A stretch of DNA of 49,942 bases. Origin: Fuerstiella sp. (GTDB lineage Bacteria > Planctomycetota > Planctomycetia > Planctomycetales > Planctomycetaceae). This document shows, piece by piece, positions 10,002 through 18,569 of this stretch. The DNA lies in assembly GCA_029941865.1 (NCBI GenBank), contig JAPYTO010000020.1, forward strand, positions 1-49,942, in the 5' to 3' direction. The notes below the pieces were generated by a model. That model was not told the origin of the DNA, ran no database searches, and saw only the letters and a program-made list of their open reading frames with translations. Position numbers and translations under genes: made by a program. Within the stretch, counting starts at the first letter, position 1, and each line of letters starts with the position of its first letter.

Positions 10002-10396
10002 TACATCTTCAGGTGTTGCTGCCGACGGAAGTCCTTGTGGATCACATGGTTTCGAGAGTTATTGCCGAAGCGGAGAACGGTTCATTCTGCCTGCTGCCAC
10101 GGCATGTTGATTTTGTTGCATCGCTGGCTCCGGGGATTCTGACCTACACCGACAAAGATAATCGTGAGCGATACGTGGGACTGGCAGAAGGTGTCCTGGT
10201 CAAGAACGGCAGAGATGTTCTTGTATCTGTCGAGCACGGGGTTGAGGGGGACAACCTAGGCGAGTTGCGAGATATCGTCAGCTGCCGTTTTGAAGCGATT
10301 GATGAACGGGAGCGCCAGGCGGTTTCGGCGGTAGCACGTCTGGAAGCGGATTTTGTCAGGCGTTTCCTGGCACTTGAGGAGCGACCGCATGTCTGA
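9998..10396 (+). CDS. atpC: F-ATPase epsilon subunit
   Basis: The 132-residue protein begins [20 protein letters not shown] and has the beta-sandwich motifs [21 protein letters not shown] and [13 protein letters not shown] typical of epsilon. A charged helical C-terminus follows. It connects the catalytic head to the c-ring and rotates with gamma. The gene starts inside the atpD stop (ATGA-type overlap) and overlaps atpQ by 8 bp. This atpD-atpC-atpQ order identifies the N-ATPase type of operon, a second, horizontally spread ATPase that in other bacteria is inferred to pump Na+. The gene looks intact although its partners are not. Confidence 0.9.
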   Translation: MIHLQVLLPTEVLVDHMVSRVIAEAENGSFCLLPRHVDFVASLAPGILTYTDKDNRERYVGLAEGVLVKNGRDVLVSVEHGVEGDNLGELRDIVSCRFEAIDERERQAVSAVARLEADFVRRFLALEERPHV

Positions 10397-10751
10397 CGGT
10401 GACTTCAGGGACGTTGACAGGAAAACAGCCGGGACTGACGGGGACCGCAGCGAAGTTAATTCTCACAGCGAGGTTCAGCGGCAGGTTACGGATCTGATCG
10501 GGCGGAAAGAGGATCGCCGGCTTCGTGCGAAGATAGAACAGCACCAGCGTGTTTGGTTTGGACTTGGCATGTTTGGCCTGGTGGGCTGGTCGGTGACAAT
10601 TCCTACGATCGTGGGTGCAGCGGTCGGCATGTGGATCGACGATCGATGGGACGGTCGCCAGTCATGGACTTTGATGCTGCTGCTTGGCGGACTGATCATG
10701 GGCTGCCTGAACGCATGGCGCTGGTTACGGGACGAAAGTCAGGTGCGATGA
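10389..10751 (+). CDS. atpQ: N-ATPase accessory membrane protein AtpQ-like (ATPase gene-1 family)
   Basis: The 120-residue protein has a charged coiled-coil-like N-terminus (VTDLIGRKEDRRLRAKIEQH) and two transmembrane helices with the GxxxxxWIDDRW turn typical of this family (GAAVGMWIDDRW, LLLGGLIMGCLNAWRW). It corresponds to the small membrane gene following atpC in N-ATPase operons, annotated as AtpQ or ATPase gene 1; its function is not settled. Its TGA overlaps an ATG at 10748, where atpR should start. Only about three codons of that next gene survive before sequence from inside atpA begins. Confidence 0.8.
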   Translation: MSDGDFRDVDRKTAGTDGDRSEVNSHSEVQRQVTDLIGRKEDRRLRAKIEQHQRVWFGLGMFGLVGWSVTIPTIVGAAVGMWIDDRWDGRQSWTLMLLLGGLIMGCLNAWRWLRDESQVR

Positions 10752-10758
10752 TGAGTGA

Positions 10759-11454
10759 CCCCCCGGCCGCGAGGCCTTCCCTGGCGACATCTTCTATCTG
10801 CACTCACGCCTGCTGGAACGATCGACGCATCTTTCTGAACGGCTGGGAGGCGGGTCGTTGACGGCCCTCGCGATCGCGGAAACAAATGCACAAAACCTCG
10901 CCGCCTACATTCCCACCAACCTGATTTCAATCACGGACGGCCAGATTTACCTGTCGCCGGAGTTGTTTCAAAAGGGAATGTTGCCAGCCGTCGATGTCGG
11001 CCGTTCGGTGTCACGAGTCGGCGGCAAGACGCAGCTTCCCGCTTACCGGGCCGTCGCCGGTGATCTTAGACTGTCGTATTCGCAGTTCGAAGAACTGGAG
11101 GCGTTCTCACGGTTCAGCAGCCGACTGGACGAACAGACGCGGGCCACGCTGGAACGTGGTCGACGCGTTCGTGAGATCCTGAAACAGCCGCAGTATCAGA
11201 CCAGAACAGTGCCGGAGCAAATCGCCGCGCTGCTGGCCGTCACCGAAGGGCTACTGGATGCCGTCGAACTGCCACAGATTGACAGTGCTGAAGCCAATAT
11301 CCGAGCAAACGTCTTGACCAGATTGCCGGATATCTGCGAACGAATCACGGACGGACAGCAACTCACGGTCGCTGGTCGACAGGAACTGCAGGACCACATC
11401 CGCAACGCGGTGGACTTTGCTGCAACGGAAAGTGTTTCCGATGCAAACTCTTGA
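10759..11454 (+). pseudogene. atpA: F-ATPase alpha subunit, C-terminal half only
   Basis: Reading from 10759 the frame gives [19 protein letters not shown], the central part of alpha. [36 protein letters not shown] and [16 protein letters not shown] motifs follow, then a complete C-terminal domain. A TGA at 10756 immediately precedes it, so it has no start of its own. The first ~280 residues, including the nucleotide-binding P-loop, are absent. Everything normally between atpQ and this point (atpR, atpB, atpE, atpF and the start of atpA) is missing. It overlaps atpG by 14 bp in the native way. Confidence 0.88.
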
Positions 11455-12478
11455 AACACTCAAACGCAGTATCAAAATCGCTGATGACCTCGCCGGAGTG
11501 GTACGAACGATGAAAACAATGGCAGCAGTCAGCATTCGCCAGTACGAAACGGCGACTGAGTCATTGGACGTCTATTCCCGCACGATCGAAACCGGGCTGC
11601 GGATGGTGCTGCACGGACTTCCCGGCGGCGGTCGGAACAGTGTCGCGTCCGTTTACGCAGGAACATCTCAAACAACAGTGGCCCTGGGGATAAACGCCGT
11701 CACGAATCCAGCAACTGACGCTCCGGCCGTGCACGTGTCTTCCCGTACCAAATTGCACGACTTGAAGTTCGATGTCAATGAGCAGCAGAATTCAACCACC
11801 GGTCACGTAGGAGCCATTATCTTCGGATCTGACCAGGGAATGTGCGGTCAGTTCAATGAACAGATTGCACACTTTGCCGTCGACTCATTTGCAGCAACAG
11901 AAAACGCAGCACTGAAATTTGCTCCGGTACTGTGTGTCGGTCACCGCGTGTCCGATAAACTCACCGGTGGGGGAATCGATGTGAAACGTATCTTTCGGCT
12001 GCCTGATTCTGCCAGTGGGATCACGTCACTGGTTCAGGACCTGCTGCCGGCCATCGACCAATGGCGGCAGGCGCACGACATCGCACGAATTCTTGTCTTC
12101 CACAACCGCCGACTGTCTGCGTCCACATGGCGACCCTATGTCATGCAGCTGCTGCCACTTGTTCCGGAACGACTCACACAACATGTTCATGAAGACGCAA
12201 ACACCGCAAATCGCACACTGCCAATGTGGACGATGGACACCAGCATTCTGTTCTCTCGACTGGTGCAGCAGTTCCTGTTCGTCTCACTTTTCCGAGCCTG
12301 TGCTGAGTCGCTCGCGGGTGAAAACGCGAGTCGTATTGCTGCCATGCAGGCGGCCGAACGCAACATCAGGGATCGACTGCAGCTGCTGCGATCCGACTAC
12401 GCCACGCGTCGACAAACGACGATCACCGAGGAACTGCTGGACGTGGTGACAGGATTTGAGGCACTGAAGCAGAATTGA
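11441..12478 (+). CDS. atpG: F-ATPase gamma subunit (N-ATPase type)
   Basis: The 345-residue protein starts [28 protein letters not shown], the N-terminal helix of the rotor shaft (shown here as a motif region, residues 1-28). It contains [14 protein letters not shown], the gamma signature, and ends in the long C-terminal helix ([27 protein letters not shown] region). It is longer than housekeeping gamma (~290), as is usual for N-ATPases. ATG 11441 lies within the end of atpA. It seems intact, but without beta, alpha and the membrane sector it has nothing to assemble with unless a second locus supplies them. Confidence 0.88.
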   Translation: MQTLETLKRSIKIADDLAGVVRTMKTMAAVSIRQYETATESLDVYSRTIETGLRMVLHGLPGGGRNSVASVYAGTSQTTVALGINAVTNPATDAPAVHVSSRTKLHDLKFDVNEQQNSTTGHVGAIIFGSDQGMCGQFNEQIAHFAVDSFAATENAALKFAPVLCVGHRVSDKLTGGGIDVKRIFRLPDSASGITSLVQDLLPAIDQWRQAHDIARILVFHNRRLSASTWRPYVMQLLPLVPERLTQHVHEDANTANRTLPMWTMDTSILFSRLVQQFLFVSLFRACAESLAGENASRIAAMQAAERNIRDRLQLLRSDYATRRQTTITEELLDVVTGFEALKQN

Positions 12479-12600
12479 CGCTCCGAAGCCGGGGATGCTG
12501 TCCTCCGCGAAAACCCATGCCCATCGTGTTCGCTCCGAAAGCGACTTCCGTGAACTGAGAGCTATAGCAGAGCCTGCTTCCTGCTGCGTGAGGCAGGGTT

Positions 12601-12978
12601 TCACGCACCGCCATCGGGAGCTGGCGCCCGGGACGGAATTCCGACTTCGTCTGGGTGTTGGCATCGAACCAACCGCGTACCGTTTGGCAGACGGATAAGA
12701 GTGTCCGTCCAGTCGTGGTCCTGATACGCATAACGAATCTGCAGACCTCGCACCGTGCCACTCAGCAATCGCGATTGTGCAGAACTCAGGCCCGCTGGCC
12801 CCGTCTGTGCATAAGCCTCCACGCTGCCTTTCTCCTGCACGGACAGAATGGAAGTGCATGCGGCCAGATCTTCAAACAGACGTGCGAGATCGTCGTCAGA
12901 AAGCACAGCTTCGCACATCGGTGGCATCGGCGGACCATCTGAAAATTCCGGCAGTGGCTGACTGTCTGACGTGCTCAT
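12601..12978 (-). CDS. Small conserved protein downstream of napB
   Basis: The 125-residue protein has an acidic, Pro-rich start followed by a compact C-terminal domain (GTVRGLQIRYAYQDHDWTDT, then LPNGTRLVRCQH). I do not recognise a named family. It follows napB by 29 bp on the same strand. An AGGAAAA ribosome-binding site lies upstream of ATG 12978, so it is probably the last gene of the nap operon. No signal peptide, heme motif or metal-site cluster is visible. It might help mature or regulate the nitrate reductase; that rests only on position. Confidence 0.55.
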   Translation of the reverse strand: MSTSDSQPLPEFSDGPPMPPMCEAVLSDDDLARLFEDLAACTSILSVQEKGSVEAYAQTGPAGLSSAQSRLLSGTVRGLQIRYAYQDHDWTDTLIRLPNGTRLVRCQHPDEVGIPSRAPAPDGGA

Positions 12979-13007
12979 CAATCGTTTTCCTGTGGAGTAC
13001 CGGCGCG

Positions 13008-13856
13008 TCAGCGGGGCGTTATTATCGGCGTGTTTACAAGTGCTGCGTCTGCATCATCGATGACGGCCGCCGCCTGTGGACTGAGTTGATCCAGTGCTGC
13101 AGACGGGGCATGGCATTGGGTGCAATTGGTAAACCACGGATGAGTGGTTCTGAGCCCCTGGCGAGCGATCGTTCCATGACAGCTCATACAATCATCGCGC
13201 AGCCATGTTGTGTGTGGAATTGTCGGAGGTGCCCTTTCGAACGCACGAGTCCCCGACCGCGACAGGCCAACAAAGCTGTTGGGTGTTTCGCCTGCCGTCT
13301 CGAACGGACCACTGGACGTGGCTTCGACGTGGCACTGTGTGCAGCTGGAAAAGTGTGGGTGGCTGATCTTTGTCGCGATGCGTTCGCCGAGCTTCATTCC
13401 CTGGCCATGACAGGCCAGACAGCTGTTTGCAGACTGTTGCTCAATCTTATGCGGAATCACGGGGGGCGCACCGTCGAACGCCCGATTAACGGCGCGGTCC
13501 GCAATGGCGGCGAGTTTCATCACGTGAGTACGAGTCACGGGATCAAGTCGCGATGGACGCTGATATTTCAGATCCTTCAGATGGCTGGACCGGTCTGAGT
13601 TGGGACTGAAGTGCGATGTGTGCATCGCAGAGTAAGAAGCGGCCGGCTGGACGTTCGTTCGAGCCGTGAGATGAGAGTTATCAATTCGCCGGGCGGACAC
13701 TGGTACTTCCGTGTAGCCTTTCAGGATCCCCAGAAGGTAACCGACAAGGGCCATGCCAAGCACAATTGCTCCGAACAGAGACAGTGATCGCCGGGCCGTC
13801 ACGGGCGGCGAGTGTTCCGGCATAGGCAGTCCATTCGCATCTGCGGATTCAGACAT
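13008..13856 (-). CDS. napB: NapB-like tetraheme cytochrome c (duplicated diheme unit)
   Basis: The 282-residue protein has one N-terminal membrane anchor (~24-45), then a NapB-like unit (GAPPVIPHKIE, SCLACH, ISHPHFSSCTQCH). A second similar unit follows (RAPPTIPHTTW, DCMSCH, THPWFTNCTQCH). It therefore has four CxxCH heme sites, whereas canonical NapB has two, which suggests internal duplication. It should act on the periplasmic side, passing electrons from a quinol dehydrogenase to NapA. Only three bases separate it from napA, so the two are co-transcribed. The NapB assignment rests on the APPxIPH and HPHFxxCxQCH motifs and on context. Confidence 0.85.
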   Translation of the reverse strand: MSESADANGLPMPEHSPPVTARRSLSLFGAIVLGMALVGYLLGILKGYTEVPVSARRIDNSHLTARTNVQPAASYSAMHTSHFSPNSDRSSHLKDLKYQRPSRLDPVTRTHVMKLAAIADRAVNRAFDGAPPVIPHKIEQQSANSCLACHGQGMKLGERIATKISHPHFSSCTQCHVEATSSGPFETAGETPNSFVGLSRSGTRAFERAPPTIPHTTWLRDDCMSCHGTIARQGLRTTHPWFTNCTQCHAPSAALDQLSPQAAAVIDDADAALVNTPIITPR

Positions 13857-13859
13857 AGC

Positions 13860-16283
13860 TTACACCTTCACCCGAGAAATTCGCGCCGCACACTTCTTGT
13901 AGTCAGGCTCTTTGCTGAACGGACAATGTGCTTCCAGAGTGAGCATATTGATCATTCGAGTTTCATCAAAAAACGGCACGAACAGATGGCCCGGAGGACA
14001 ACTCGCCCGTCCGTCAATCCATGCCGGTAATTCCAGTGTGCCGCGGCGCGTTTCCAGTCGAACTGTTTCACCTGACTGGATGCCAAACTCTACGGCATCG
14101 TCACAGTTAATCTCGACATACGCAGACGGCATCGCACGCTTCAGTTGCGGGATTCGCATTGTCATCGTGCCCGTATGCCAGTGCTCAATGACGCGGCCGG
14201 TGTCCAGCCAGAACGGGTATTCCTCATCCGGCATCTCGGGTGGTTCAACATACGGTCGGAAGAAAATCTGAGCTCGATCGTCACCGGTCGTCGAATGATA
14301 GAACTGAATGCCCTTGCCTTTTTCGACGAAGGGATCCGACCCTTCGACAAAGCGGTAGCGTGTTTCACGCCACGTACCGTCGTCCTGTTCGACGACCGGC
14401 CAGCGCAGACCGCGGGCCTTGACCAGCTCCTGATACGGAGCCACATTCTTGTGTTTGTACGACGTAAACTGCCGGTACTCTTCAAACAGACGTTCATCGA
14501 CATTCTGATCGTAGTAACGCTCCCAGTCCCAGATCGGCAGTTCTTTGCCTGCCGCGTCCTGCTGGTGGAACAGGAACCGCCCGTCTTTGTCCTTCATGCC
14601 GGGATGCCCGAGTTCCATCAGCCGATGAGCCACGGCAATGGTCTGCCAGCAGTCGTCTCGCGCATCGCCCGGCGGCTGCACCATGCGAAACCACTGCTGA
14701 GTCCGTCGTTCCGAGTTGCCAAACACGCCGTTCTTTTCCACCCACAGAGATGACGGCAGGATCAGGTCGGCCAGTTCGGTCGTGGCGGTCGGGTAGACAT
14801 CGGAAACTATCAGAAACTTCTCGGGGTGCTTTGCCTTGTCCAGAAACAGCTTCTGAAGATTGGGCAGCGATTGTCCCGGGTTCGTGACCTGCACCCACAT
14901 TGTGTCCAGCGCGCCTTCGGTATCAGGCGGACTGCAGAATTTTTCCCACATCAAAACGGTGTGGTAACCGGGCGTGGCGTTGATCCGTCCTGCAGGAATA
15001 TTCCACAGGTCTTCTGCAATACCGGCGTGTTCGGGATTGTTGACAACCATGCCGCCAGGCAGGGTGTGTGCCAGCGTACCAACCTCGCGAACCGTTCCGC
15101 ACGCCGATGGTTGCCCGGTCAGACTCTGCGGCCCGTCTCCCGGATTACCCCAGTGTCCACTGAGCAGGTGAATGGCGTGGACGAGGTTGTTGATCGCCGT
15201 GCCCTGCGTGTGCTGATTCATGCCCATGCACCACAGGCTGGTGATCTTCTTTGACCGGTCGGCAAACAGCTTGCCCAGCAGACGAAGCTGTTCGACACTC
15301 AGGCCGCTGATTTCTGAAACGTACTCTGGCGTGTATTGCGAAACGGCTTCCTTGTACTGGTCAAAGCTGATGGCTTCGCCCTTCAGTGATGCAGGCGTTC
15401 CCGGGCCGCGGAAGTTGCAGTACTTTTCAACGAATTCCTGCGAATACGTTTCTGAATCAAGCAGCTGCCACGCGATGCAATTGGCAATCGCCAGATCTGA
15501 CTGCGGCTGCATGATCATGACGTGATCGGCCTGACGGGACGTTCTCGTTTCCCGAGTTGTCAGATCAATCAATGTGACTTCCTCGCCGCGCAGTCTGCGG
15601 TCCACGACGCGGCTGAACAGAACAGGGTGCATCTCAGCAAGGTTGTTGCCCCACAGAATCAGCACGTCCAGATTGTCCAGGTCATCAAAGCAGTTGTATG
15701 GCTCATCCACTCCGTACGTGCTGATGTATCCCGTGACGGCGGACGCCATACACAACCTGGCGTTGGGGTCGATCATGTTGCTCGACAGGCCACCCTTCAT
15801 GAACTTGTTGGCGGCATATCCTTCCGGAATGGTCCACTGGCCCGAACCATAGAATGCAAACCTGTCCGGTGCAGCGTTGATTCGACGGGCGATCGTATCG
15901 ATCGCCTCTTCCCAGCTGATGGGTGTCAATTCTCCATCTTTGCGAAGCAGCGGAGTTGTCAGACGATCTTTGCCATACAGGATCATACCGGCGTGATAGC
16001 CCTTCACGCACAGTAACCCCTTGTTCACAGCTGCCTGACGGTCGCCGGTAACGGCGACGACTTTCCCGTCCCTGACTCCCACCTGAACATGACAACCAGT
16101 TCCGCAGAAACGACACGGGGCCTTGTTCCATTCGACGTTTGGCAGAATCGGTAGATCTGTTCCACCAGGTGGCGTGGCTGATTCAGGTGGTGCATCCGCG
16201 AATGAAAGGTCGTGCGCCATTCCCGCTGCGACACTCATGGCGGTGGCCTTCAGAAAGGCACGGCGGTCGGTCTGATTTTCCAT
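13860..16283 (-). CDS. napA: Periplasmic nitrate reductase catalytic subunit
   Basis: The 807-residue protein begins with a Tat signal (DRRAFLKATA). It carries a 4Fe-4S site (Cys57, Cys60, Cys64 and Cys92), the molybdenum-ligand Cys178 in NARLCMAS, and the molybdopterin-binding motifs of the bis-MGD family (WGNNLAEMHP, SLWCMGMNQHTQGT, LTGQPSACGTVREVG). It reduces nitrate to nitrite in the periplasm. ATG 16283 is chosen because it places the twin-arginine motif at residues 7-8; an in-frame start at 16313 would add ten residues. Length and motifs are normal for NapA. The operon runs napD, napA, napB and a small gene, leftwards from a divergent promoter region. Confidence 0.96.
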   Translation of the reverse strand: MENQTDRRAFLKATAMSVAAGMAHDLSFADAPPESATPPGGTDLPILPNVEWNKAPCRFCGTGCHVQVGVRDGKVVAVTGDRQAAVNKGLLCVKGYHAGMILYGKDRLTTPLLRKDGELTPISWEEAIDTIARRINAAPDRFAFYGSGQWTIPEGYAANKFMKGGLSSNMIDPNARLCMASAVTGYISTYGVDEPYNCFDDLDNLDVLILWGNNLAEMHPVLFSRVVDRRLRGEEVTLIDLTTRETRTSRQADHVMIMQPQSDLAIANCIAWQLLDSETYSQEFVEKYCNFRGPGTPASLKGEAISFDQYKEAVSQYTPEYVSEISGLSVEQLRLLGKLFADRSKKITSLWCMGMNQHTQGTAINNLVHAIHLLSGHWGNPGDGPQSLTGQPSACGTVREVGTLAHTLPGGMVVNNPEHAGIAEDLWNIPAGRINATPGYHTVLMWEKFCSPPDTEGALDTMWVQVTNPGQSLPNLQKLFLDKAKHPEKFLIVSDVYPTATTELADLILPSSLWVEKNGVFGNSERRTQQWFRMVQPPGDARDDCWQTIAVAHRLMELGHPGMKDKDGRFLFHQQDAAGKELPIWDWERYYDQNVDERLFEEYRQFTSYKHKNVAPYQELVKARGLRWPVVEQDDGTWRETRYRFVEGSDPFVEKGKGIQFYHSTTGDDRAQIFFRPYVEPPEMPDEEYPFWLDTGRVIEHWHTGTMTMRIPQLKRAMPSAYVEINCDDAVEFGIQSGETVRLETRRGTLELPAWIDGRASCPPGHLFVPFFDETRMINMLTLEAHCPFSKEPDYKKCAARISRVKV

Positions 16284-16388
16284 TTTCAACGCGGACCCTG
16301 ATAAGGACAACACAACTATTCGTATGAACTGACTTCGCGGCCGGCAGACTTCTTACGTGTGAATCACGCACTTATAGACAATCGTTGC

Positions 16389-16685
16389 TTACTTCTTTTC
16401 CGCTGCAAACACCGCGTGATCGACAGGCTGTTGCACGTTTTCGGATTGTTCTTCGTCTTCGAAATTCATGAACGCCACTTCGACGTTTACAACCCCAGGC
16501 AGCTCTTCGACCCAGTGATGCCAGTAGCGCGCGGTCGAACCGTCTTCAGCCTCCAGAACAACAGGCAGACGCCGTCCCACCCGCTCGCCCAATTCGAACA
16601 CCGGCACAGCACGAAGAGCCTCTTTGATGGCATAAACACCAGACGAACCGTCCGGCAGAGTGATGACAAAACTGCTGACCCACAT
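16389..16685 (-). CDS. napD: NapD-type maturation chaperone
   Basis: The 98-residue protein starts MWVSSFVITLPDG and has a ferredoxin-like beta-alpha-beta pattern with VEELPGVVNVEVAFMNFED, typical of NapD. NapD binds the Tat signal of NapA and holds back export until the cofactor is inserted. ATG 16685 has GGAAGG upstream. It is the promoter-proximal gene of the nap operon, about 105 bp before napA. A frame open to 16970 reaches upstream but is not NapD-like. Confidence 0.85.
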   Translation of the reverse strand: MWVSSFVITLPDGSSGVYAIKEALRAVPVFELGERVGRRLPVVLEAEDGSTARYWHHWVEELPGVVNVEVAFMNFEDEEQSENVQQPVDHAVFAAEKK

Positions 16686-16740
16686 TAAGGCGAGACCTTC
16701 CGTCTGAAGAATTCTTATTTCGGAACAAGCTGAACGAATG

Positions 16741-16755
16741 GCGAATTGCGTGCCC
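16741..16755 (-). promoter_or_regulatory. Candidate sigma-54 promoter of napDAB
   Basis: On the minus strand this reads GGGCACGCAATTCGC. It matches TGGCACG-N4-TTGC at 9 of 11 positions with exact -24 GG / -12 GC spacing. The predicted start near 16730 is about 45 bp before napD. Confidence 0.5.
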
Positions 16756-16829
16756 AACGGCGTGAATGATGAATTCGTTCGAGTCTTCGGACCTTCCACA
16801 GAATCCCTGCTATGCGATTCGTCGCGCAC

Positions 16830-16899
16830 AACTTCACTTGCGCGCCATAACGCACACCGAACGCCACATGTGCAACACATCGCACGGTGCACTGTGCAA
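16830..16899. promoter_or_regulatory. Candidate activator-binding region between divergent nap promoters
   Basis: This stretch holds repeated GCGCAC/GTGC-type elements, including an inverted GCGCA...TGCGC pair near 16833-16856 and TGTGC, CGCAC and GTGC blocks at 16870-16898. It lies between the two opposed -24/-12 matches, where a shared enhancer-binding protein would sit. The exact operator consensus cannot be fixed by eye. Confidence 0.35.
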
Positions 16900-16914
16900 T
16901 GGCACGCATTTTGC
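16900..16914 (+). promoter_or_regulatory. Sigma-54 promoter of the tetraheme cytochrome-nrfCD operon
   Basis: TGGCACGCATTTTGC matches the -24/-12 consensus TGGCACG-N4-TTGC at all 11 fixed positions with correct spacing. The predicted start is near 16926, about 60 bp before the GTG at 16987. Confidence 0.75.
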
Positions 16915-16986
16915 CTTGGCAGAATGCCGTTGCCGACACATTGTCCGCAGTTAAATCCAGTCATCTGCAAGCAAGGAGTCGAGAAC

Positions 16987-17634
16987 GTGCGGAAGCTGAG
17001 TGTCTCCGGCTACATCGTTGTCGGCACCCTGATTACGATGGCTACCGCCTTCGCCATTCAAAGCCAACGGTCCCGCGACGGGCACGTTGCCGACGCTGAT
17101 TCCATCAATGAGACGGAAGCCGAATCAACCGCACCAAAGAAGCACGCAGTGATTATTCGTGAACCGACGCCGCCCGCAGGCGTGAAGACAGGGCAACTGG
17201 ACAGCCACGGTCAACCCGTGAGTCTGTCATGCCGCAACTGCCACGATGTTCAGCCGGTGAACAGGGAGAATTCGGGGACTGAGCACCTGGACCAATTCCA
17301 CCAGGGCCTCGTATTCAATCATGGAAAACTGGCATGCGTGTCATGCCATAATGCGCAGGACGGCTACACAACTCTGCATCTTGCAGATGGGTCGGCCGTT
17401 CAATACTCGGCGACCATGAAGCTTTGTGCTCAGTGCCACGGCACGCAGTTTCGTAACTACCAGCATGGAGCTCACGGTGGCATGGCCGGACACTGGGATT
17501 TGACCGTTGGGCCTCGACAGCGCAATCACTGCGTTGACTGTCATGACCCGCATGCGCCTCAGTTTCCCATGATGCAGCCGGCCGCGGGCCCCAATGATCG
17601 ATTTTTACCAGCACAAAAGGATTCAGTTCATTGA
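16987..17634 (+). CDS. Membrane-anchored tetraheme cytochrome c
   Basis: The 215-residue protein has an N-terminal membrane anchor (YIVVGTLITMATAFAI) and four CxxCH sites: SCRNCH, ACVSCH, LCAQCH and HCVDCH. GTG 16987 is chosen because AAGGAG sits nine bases upstream and the anchor follows at once; a frame open to 16738 is not protein-like. It is followed, with overlapping stop and start, by an iron-sulfur protein and an NrfD-like membrane protein. By analogy with Nrf- and Act-type complexes these should oxidise quinol. The cytochrome probably relays electrons from them to NapB/NapA in the periplasm. Confidence 0.8.
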   Translation: MRKLSVSGYIVVGTLITMATAFAIQSQRSRDGHVADADSINETEAESTAPKKHAVIIREPTPPAGVKTGQLDSHGQPVSLSCRNCHDVQPVNRENSGTEHLDQFHQGLVFNHGKLACVSCHNAQDGYTTLHLADGSAVQYSATMKLCAQCHGTQFRNYQHGAHGGMAGHWDLTVGPRQRNHCVDCHDPHAPQFPMMQPAAGPNDRFLPAQKDSVH

Positions 17635-18569
17635 GCCAGGATTCTCCACTACTGCCGATTCTTAACAACGAACCAACCGATCGACGTGGCGCACTAAAGG
17701 CCGTCGGTGCTACTCTGGGCATGGCGGCGTGGGCGACTGCGATGCAGCCGCTGGTGGAATGGTCGGAAGACCTGAACGTCGACGAGTTTCTGCAGAAGCA
17801 CTATCGTGAACTGACTGCCGATCAGAAAGTTGCCGTATTCAAACGGCTTGAGGAAGACACGAAGCGCGACTACGGCGCCGATGTGTCAATCAGTGACCCA
17901 CAGCCAATGCCGGGCGTCCAGTACGGTTATGCCCTGAACCTGAGTGTGTGCACCGGCTGCCGAAAATGTTCTGAGGCCTGTCACATCGAAAACAACCACG
18001 ACCGCGCCACCAACAACTCGTATATCCGAGTCTTCGAAATGGAGAAAGGTGGCATCGACTTTGAAAAGGGCGATGCCACGTACGACCACCCGGTCCCGCA
18101 ACCGGATAAATACTACATGCCCGTGCAGTGCCAGCAGTGTGAAAACGCGCCGTGCGTCACCGCATGCCCGATTGAAGCGACATGGCAGGAACCGGACGGA
18201 ATTGTTGTTGTGGATTACAACTGGTGCATCGGCTGTCGCTATTGCGAAGCCGCCTGTCCGTATCATGCGCGGCGTTTCAACTGGGAGGCCCCGACAATCC
18301 CGGCTGAGGAGGTCAATCCGGATCAGGGATATCTTTCCAATCGAATCCGGCCGCAGGGTGTGATGGAGAAATGCACCTTCTGCCTGCATCGAACTCGCGA
18401 AGGCCGCATGCCGGCCTGTCTGGAAGCCTGCCCGACCGGCGCACGAGTGTTCGGCAATGTTCTGGATCCGGACTCAGAGATTCGCTGGGTAATCGAGAAC
18501 AAACGTACGTTTGTACTGAAGGAAGAGCTCGGTACGAAGCCGAGGTTCTTTTACTTCTTTGATAAATAA
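17631..18569 (+). CDS. NrfC-like 4Fe-4S ferredoxin subunit
   Basis: The 312-residue protein starts with a Tat-like signal (DRRGALKAVGATLGMAAWA). It carries four Cys-rich motifs, each donating cluster ligands: CTGCRKCSEACH, CQQCENAPCVTACP, CIGCRYCEAACP and CTFCLHRTREGRMPACLEACP (split as CTFC and CLEACP). Sixteen cysteines predict four [4Fe-4S] clusters. Together with the next gene it should form the electron-transferring part of a quinol dehydrogenase. The TTG start at 17631 overlaps the previous stop and has AAAAGGA upstream. In many bacteria NapC or NapGH does this job for Nap; neither is seen here. Confidence 0.88.
   Translation: MSQDSPLLPILNNEPTDRRGALKAVGATLGMAAWATAMQPLVEWSEDLNVDEFLQKHYRELTADQKVAVFKRLEEDTKRDYGADVSISDPQPMPGVQYGYALNLSVCTGCRKCSEACHIENNHDRATNNSYIRVFEMEKGGIDFEKGDATYDHPVPQPDKYYMPVQCQQCENAPCVTACPIEATWQEPDGIVVVDYNWCIGCRYCEAACPYHARRFNWEAPTIPAEEVNPDQGYLSNRIRPQGVMEKCTFCLHRTREGRMPACLEACPTGARVFGNVLDPDSEIRWVIENKRTFVLKEELGTKPRFFYFFDK

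Noticed and set aside
16738..16986. Longer N-terminus for the tetraheme cytochrome
   Set aside because: The extension is low quality, lies across the regulatory region with a perfect -24/-12 promoter, and places the membrane anchor in the middle. GTG 16987 has a strong ribosome-binding site.
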